Shown here: piece by piece, positions 61,980 to 64,000 of the stretch
How the letters are laid out: the number at the start of each line of letters is the position of its first letter
How positions within the stretch are numbered: the first letter of the stretch is position 1
Assembly (NCBI GenBank): GCA_000621425.1
Contig: JHYJ01000010.1
Coordinates: forward strand, 78,074 to 142,073
Reading direction: 5' to 3'
DNA length: 64,000 nt
Origin: Lachnospiraceae bacterium AB2028
GTDB lineage: Bacteria > Bacillota > Clostridia > Lachnospirales > Lachnospiraceae
Program-made: the position numbers and the translations under genes
The notes under the pieces: model-generated
What the model was told of the DNA's origin: nothing
Database searches by the model: none
Seen by the model: the letters and a program-made list of their open reading frames with translations, nothing else

Positions 61980-62840
61980 ATGTCACCAAAAAAGAAAAAA
62001 CAGACATCTGACTATCGGAGAGCCTCAGGCCCGGTAGCCATCAAAATGACAAACGACTATCTCTTCAAGGCTCTGATGCAAGAGAATAAGCGAGTCTTAA
62101 AAGCCCTTATTTGTTCGTTACTACACCTGAAACCCAAAGATGTCCACAGCGTAACTATCACCAATCCCATAATACTAGGAAAATCAGTGGATGAGAAAGA
62201 TATCATACTGGATATCAATGTAATCTTCAACAACAGCAAACAGATTAATCTTGAAATGCAGGTGGTTAATGAATCCAACTGGCCTGAACGGTCCACCTAT
62301 TATGCATGTCTTAATTTCACCACACTCAACAAAGGCCAAGACTATGATGAAGTCATTCCCCTCTACCAAATTGGAATCCTGGACTTTACACCGATACATG
62401 AACATCCAAAGTTCTACTCTACATACCAGTTATCAGATACTGAAGACCATTATATCTATACAGACAAATTTAATATCAGTGTCCTTGACCTCACCCAAAT
62501 TAACCTTGCAAGCCCTACTGACAAAGCATACAATATAGATATATGGGCCAGTCTATTCAAAGCAAAGACATGGGAGGATATCAAGATGTTAGCAGCAAAG
62601 AATAAAGTCATTGATGATGCCGCCGGCACAATATACGAACTTTCTGCAGATGAAGATTTCCGCCTTCGTTGCCTGGCACGAGAGGATTATGAAAAGCGTC
62701 AACGTTCCCTTAACCGCAGGATCAAAAAAGCCGAGGACGCACTTGCTGAGAGCGAGCGTGAAATTGCTGAACTAAAGGCCAAACTTTCCGCTTACGAAAC
62801 AAATATCAATACTGCCGGCACCGATGTTTCTACTGACTGA
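61980..62840 (+). CDS. Rpn family PD-(D/E)XK nuclease / recombination-promoting protein
   Basis: About 286 residues, starting MSPKKKKQTSDYRR. TNDYLFKALM and LKALICSLL open the Rpn/transposase_31 type domain. The nuclease core is LDINVIFNNSKQINLEMQ, with Asp and E-x-Q in the PD-(D/E)XK places, followed by RSTYYACLNF and LYQIGILDF. The C-terminal 60 residues form a coiled coil (KKAEDALAESEREIAELKAKL). Members cut DNA and promote RecA-independent recombination; some behave like mobile or defence genes. The frame starts at 61866, but only the ATG at 61980 has AAAGGAG. The gene has an unusual folded leader. Confidence 0.9.
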   Translation: MSPKKKKQTSDYRRASGPVAIKMTNDYLFKALMQENKRVLKALICSLLHLKPKDVHSVTITNPIILGKSVDEKDIILDINVIFNNSKQINLEMQVVNESNWPERSTYYACLNFTTLNKGQDYDEVIPLYQIGILDFTPIHEHPKFYSTYQLSDTEDHYIYTDKFNISVLDLTQINLASPTDKAYNIDIWASLFKAKTWEDIKMLAAKNKVIDDAAGTIYELSADEDFRLRCLAREDYEKRQRSLNRRIKKAEDALAESEREIAELKAKLSAYETNINTAGTDVSTD

Positions 62841-62890
62841 AAGGATATGATGATAAGATAAAACCTTTAATTCTGTATTTTAATTATAAA

Positions 62891-62913
62891 AGCCTGCGGA
62901 AAATCCGCAGGCT
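62891..62913. terminator. intrinsic terminator hairpin
   Basis: AGCCTGCGG / CCGCAGGCT with a 5-nt loop; the T-run on the plus side is broken (ATATATTTTTG). It ends the Rpn gene and perhaps the small minus-strand ORFs. Confidence 0.7.
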
Positions 62914-62978
62914 ATATATTTTTGTTTAGCATTTAGTATGCTCTTGTTATTTCACAGTAACAACTTTTACTATAGATT

Positions 62979-63095
62979 TCATATTGTATATACCTTTCTT
63001 AATGCATTTTCATTCTCTATGTCATGCCAGTAATCACGATCCTCATTTAACCTCGTTATCATCTTGTTTGCACATCTGGATGTCATCTTAATCAT
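62979..63095 (-). CDS. possible 38-residue small protein
   Basis: MIKMTSRCANKMITRLNEDR then 18 more residues. The composition is charged and protein-like (DYWHDIENENALRKVY). An AAAGG site lies about 9 nt upstream. An 11-codon frame (MKSIVKVVTVK) starts in its stop as ATGA. It follows the pentapeptide gene by 27 bp and might be its operon partner. Too short for a family call. Confidence 0.35.
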   Translation of the reverse strand: MIKMTSRCANKMITRLNEDRDYWHDIENENALRKVYTI

Positions 63096-63122
63096 TCCAT
63101 AACGCCTTTCATTCCTCTTGCT

Positions 63123-63446
63123 TTAACAATTATCAACTTCTTCATTTTCTTCATCACCCCCAAGAGCCTCTGCATCTGCTCTGGAAAGAACAAAATAGAT
63201 TCCCGACACATCAGCAGTACTAAGACCGGTCGTATCAGCATTAGTAAAATCCGACCAGTATGTTCTTTTTGCATAAGCAAAGTCTGCATTACAAAGATTC
63301 GCATTCACAAATGCCGCATTATCAAAATCAGCAACAGCCAAACAAGCTCCTTCCAGATTTGAACCCGTAAAATCACAATCACAAATTTCCGTTTCAAGAA
63401 AACTTGCTTTTTTCAAAGAAGCATTCTTAATTGTACGGTCCCACAT
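63123..63446 (-). CDS. pentapeptide-repeat protein, possibly 5'-truncated
   Basis: A 107-residue protein. Residues 8-70 consist of pentapeptide repeats A(D/N)LxX (for example ASLKKASFLE, CDFTGSNLEGACLAVADFDNAAF, NANLCNADFAYAKRTYWSDFTNAD), which fold as a right-handed quadrilateral beta-helix. The tail is acidic (EENEEVDNC). The frame continues upstream for about ten more codons that also read as a repeat (EKANFTFSC) up to an in-frame TAG, without a start codon or clear ribosome binding site. It may therefore be the end of a longer broken gene. Low coding content and AT-rich surroundings suggest recent change. Confidence 0.55.
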   Translation of the reverse strand: MWDRTIKNASLKKASFLETEICDCDFTGSNLEGACLAVADFDNAAFVNANLCNADFAYAKRTYWSDFTNADTTGLSTADVSGIYFVLSRADAEALGGDEENEEVDNC

Positions 63447-63577
63447 GCAAGAAAAAGTAAAATTCGCTTTTTCGCCTTTATCCTATAAAAATGGGAAACA
63501 ACCGTTTGAAATTTCGATATGTTATTGAGTTTCTATTTCTTATCTAATAACATCATTAATATTCATTATCATAGTTC

Positions 63578-63605
63578 CTTATATGAAAGATAAAAAAGTT
63601 GTAAA
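63578..63605 (-). promoter_or_regulatory. possible promoter toward the pentapeptide gene
   Basis: On the minus strand TTTACA (63605-63600), 16-bp spacer, TATAAG (63583-63578). The 63447-63640 stretch is AT-rich and has no gene I can support. Confidence 0.35.
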
Positions 63606-63658
63606 ATGTTAACGTAACCAGTAAAAACCTTTTACACAAAAATGGCATCCACACTCTC

Positions 63659-64000
63659 TGGTGTGCTACCCGTCAAGAGGACAGTGAATAATTAAAAAGT
63701 TTCGTGCCGCCAGTCGAGCAATCGGCTGGCGGTATTCTTATGCAGCCGCGTAGTAGCTTTCATGGTATTCAATAGGAGTCATCAGCTGAAGCTTTCGTTG
63801 GATCCTTTCCGTGTTGTAATACCTGATATAGGTTTCTATGGTATTTACAAGGTCTAATCTTGAAGTGAACCGTCTCCCATAATACGTTTCCCTTTTCAGA
63901 ATCCCCCAGAAGCCTTCCATCGGACCGTTATCAATACAATGGGCCACTCTGGACATGCTCTGCTTCATATGATGCTTTTTGAGCCTTGCAGAGAATTGCT
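63659..64000 (-). mobile_element. right end of an IS3-family insertion sequence (partial)
   Basis: Contains the C-terminal part of an IS3-family orfB (63738-64000). Read outward on the minus strand, its right end (about 63686-63659) reads ACTGTCCTCTTGACGGGT, then AGCACACCA. This resembles IS3/IS150-group terminal repeats and ends in CA. A hairpin CCGCCAG/CTGGCGG (63707-63732) lies after the stop. The rest lies beyond the window edge, so target duplications cannot be checked. Confidence 0.65.
63738..64000 (-). CDS. IS3-family transposase OrfB, C-terminal part (runs off window)
   Basis: The frame is open from the window edge (64000) to the stop at 63738. The first readable residues, FSARLKKHHMKQSMSRVAHCID, are followed by NGPMEGFWGILKRETYYGRRF, TIETYIRYYNTERIQRKL and TPIEYHESYYAA. 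These are the end of the rve integrase core: SMSR, the last catalytic Glu in the ILKRE segment, and the YN-x-R-x-Q-x-KL-x-x-TP-x-E tail of IS3-group transposases (IS150-like). Partial only at the N-terminus; a shorter reading from an internal ATG would miss the first 11 residues. Confidence 0.9.
   Translation of the reverse strand, partial: QFSARLKKHHMKQSMSRVAHCIDNGPMEGFWGILKRETYYGRRFTSRLDLVNTIETYIRYYNTERIQRKLQLMTPIEYHESYYAAA

Noticed and set aside
56299..62913. Three related hairpins with GCCTGC...GCAGGC as a repeat family
   Set aside because: Each lies just after a gene and has a T-run, so they are ordinary terminators with similar stems, not mobile repeats.
63092..63304. 70-codon minus-strand frame
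   Set aside because: It is an out-of-frame shadow of the pentapeptide-repeat gene and has no own site or composition.

Overview
The window looks like part of a chromosome from a Gram-positive, low-to-mid G+C anaerobe of the Lachnospiraceae (Butyrivibrio-like). This is inferred from the gene families: DUF1934, HAAS/PadR-DUF1700-DUF4097, CmpB-type membrane protein, YitT, LytR-CpsA-Psr protein, and many c-di-GMP and chemotaxis signalling proteins. Nearly all genes have strong AGGAGG-like ribosome binding sites. I saw no rRNA, tRNA or CRISPR array. Most genes lie on the minus strand in short operons; the few plus-strand genes mostly end at intrinsic terminators, several of them facing both ways.

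Layout. 0-9.5 kb: DUF2752 protein, GntR regulator with DUF1934 protein, a YajC-like small membrane protein, ispE, then a two-gene unit of an MMPL/RND exporter and a very large GLUG-repeat/coiled-coil surface protein. 9.5-13.1 kb: a 270-bp hairpin repeat element, an LCP cell-wall ligase with an extreme acidic repeat tail, and a CaCA cation exchanger preceded by promoter, yybP-ykoY (Mn2+) riboswitch and terminator. 13.1-17 kb: sbcD-sbcC. 17-25 kb: small and hypothetical proteins, PAP2 phosphatase, UlaG-like hydrolase, glycerate kinase, a solute-binding/permease fusion, and a membrane-anchored phage-tail-type lysozyme whose C-terminus has been cut off by a small transposable repeat with an 8-bp target duplication. 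25-41 kb: diguanylate cyclase, rsmG, EamA transporter, wall amidase, a padR-HAAS-DUF4097 operon with a visible operator/promoter, a GGDEF protein with a decayed EAL domain, a soluble PAS-PAS chemotaxis receptor and a hybrid histidine kinase. 41-52 kb: methyltransferase, acyl carrier protein and AMP ligase, 5'-nucleotidase lipoprotein, acyltransferase 3, several lipoproteins, YitT, PP2C. 52-61.6 kb: hypB-hypA, EAL phosphodiesterase, GH16 glucanase lipoprotein, CmpB-like protein with an HD-GYP protein, alanine/sodium symporter. 61.6-64 kb is accessory: an Rpn-type PD-(D/E)XK nuclease with a folded leader, a small ORF, a pentapeptide-repeat remnant and the end of an IS3-family element.

Themes. 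Five proteins make, break or sense c-di-GMP or feed chemotaxis (25.1, 35, 37.5, 53, 57.4 kb). Many others are cell-envelope proteins (LCP, amidase, lysozyme, GLUG/MMPL, PAP2, GH16). The most unusual items are the GLUG/MMPL pair, the inverted-repeat element family (three copies, one interrupting a gene), the possible ATT start of the lysozyme gene, the solute-binding/permease fusion, and the three-way-junction leader of the Rpn nuclease. All functional calls come from reading motifs by eye; no database search was run.
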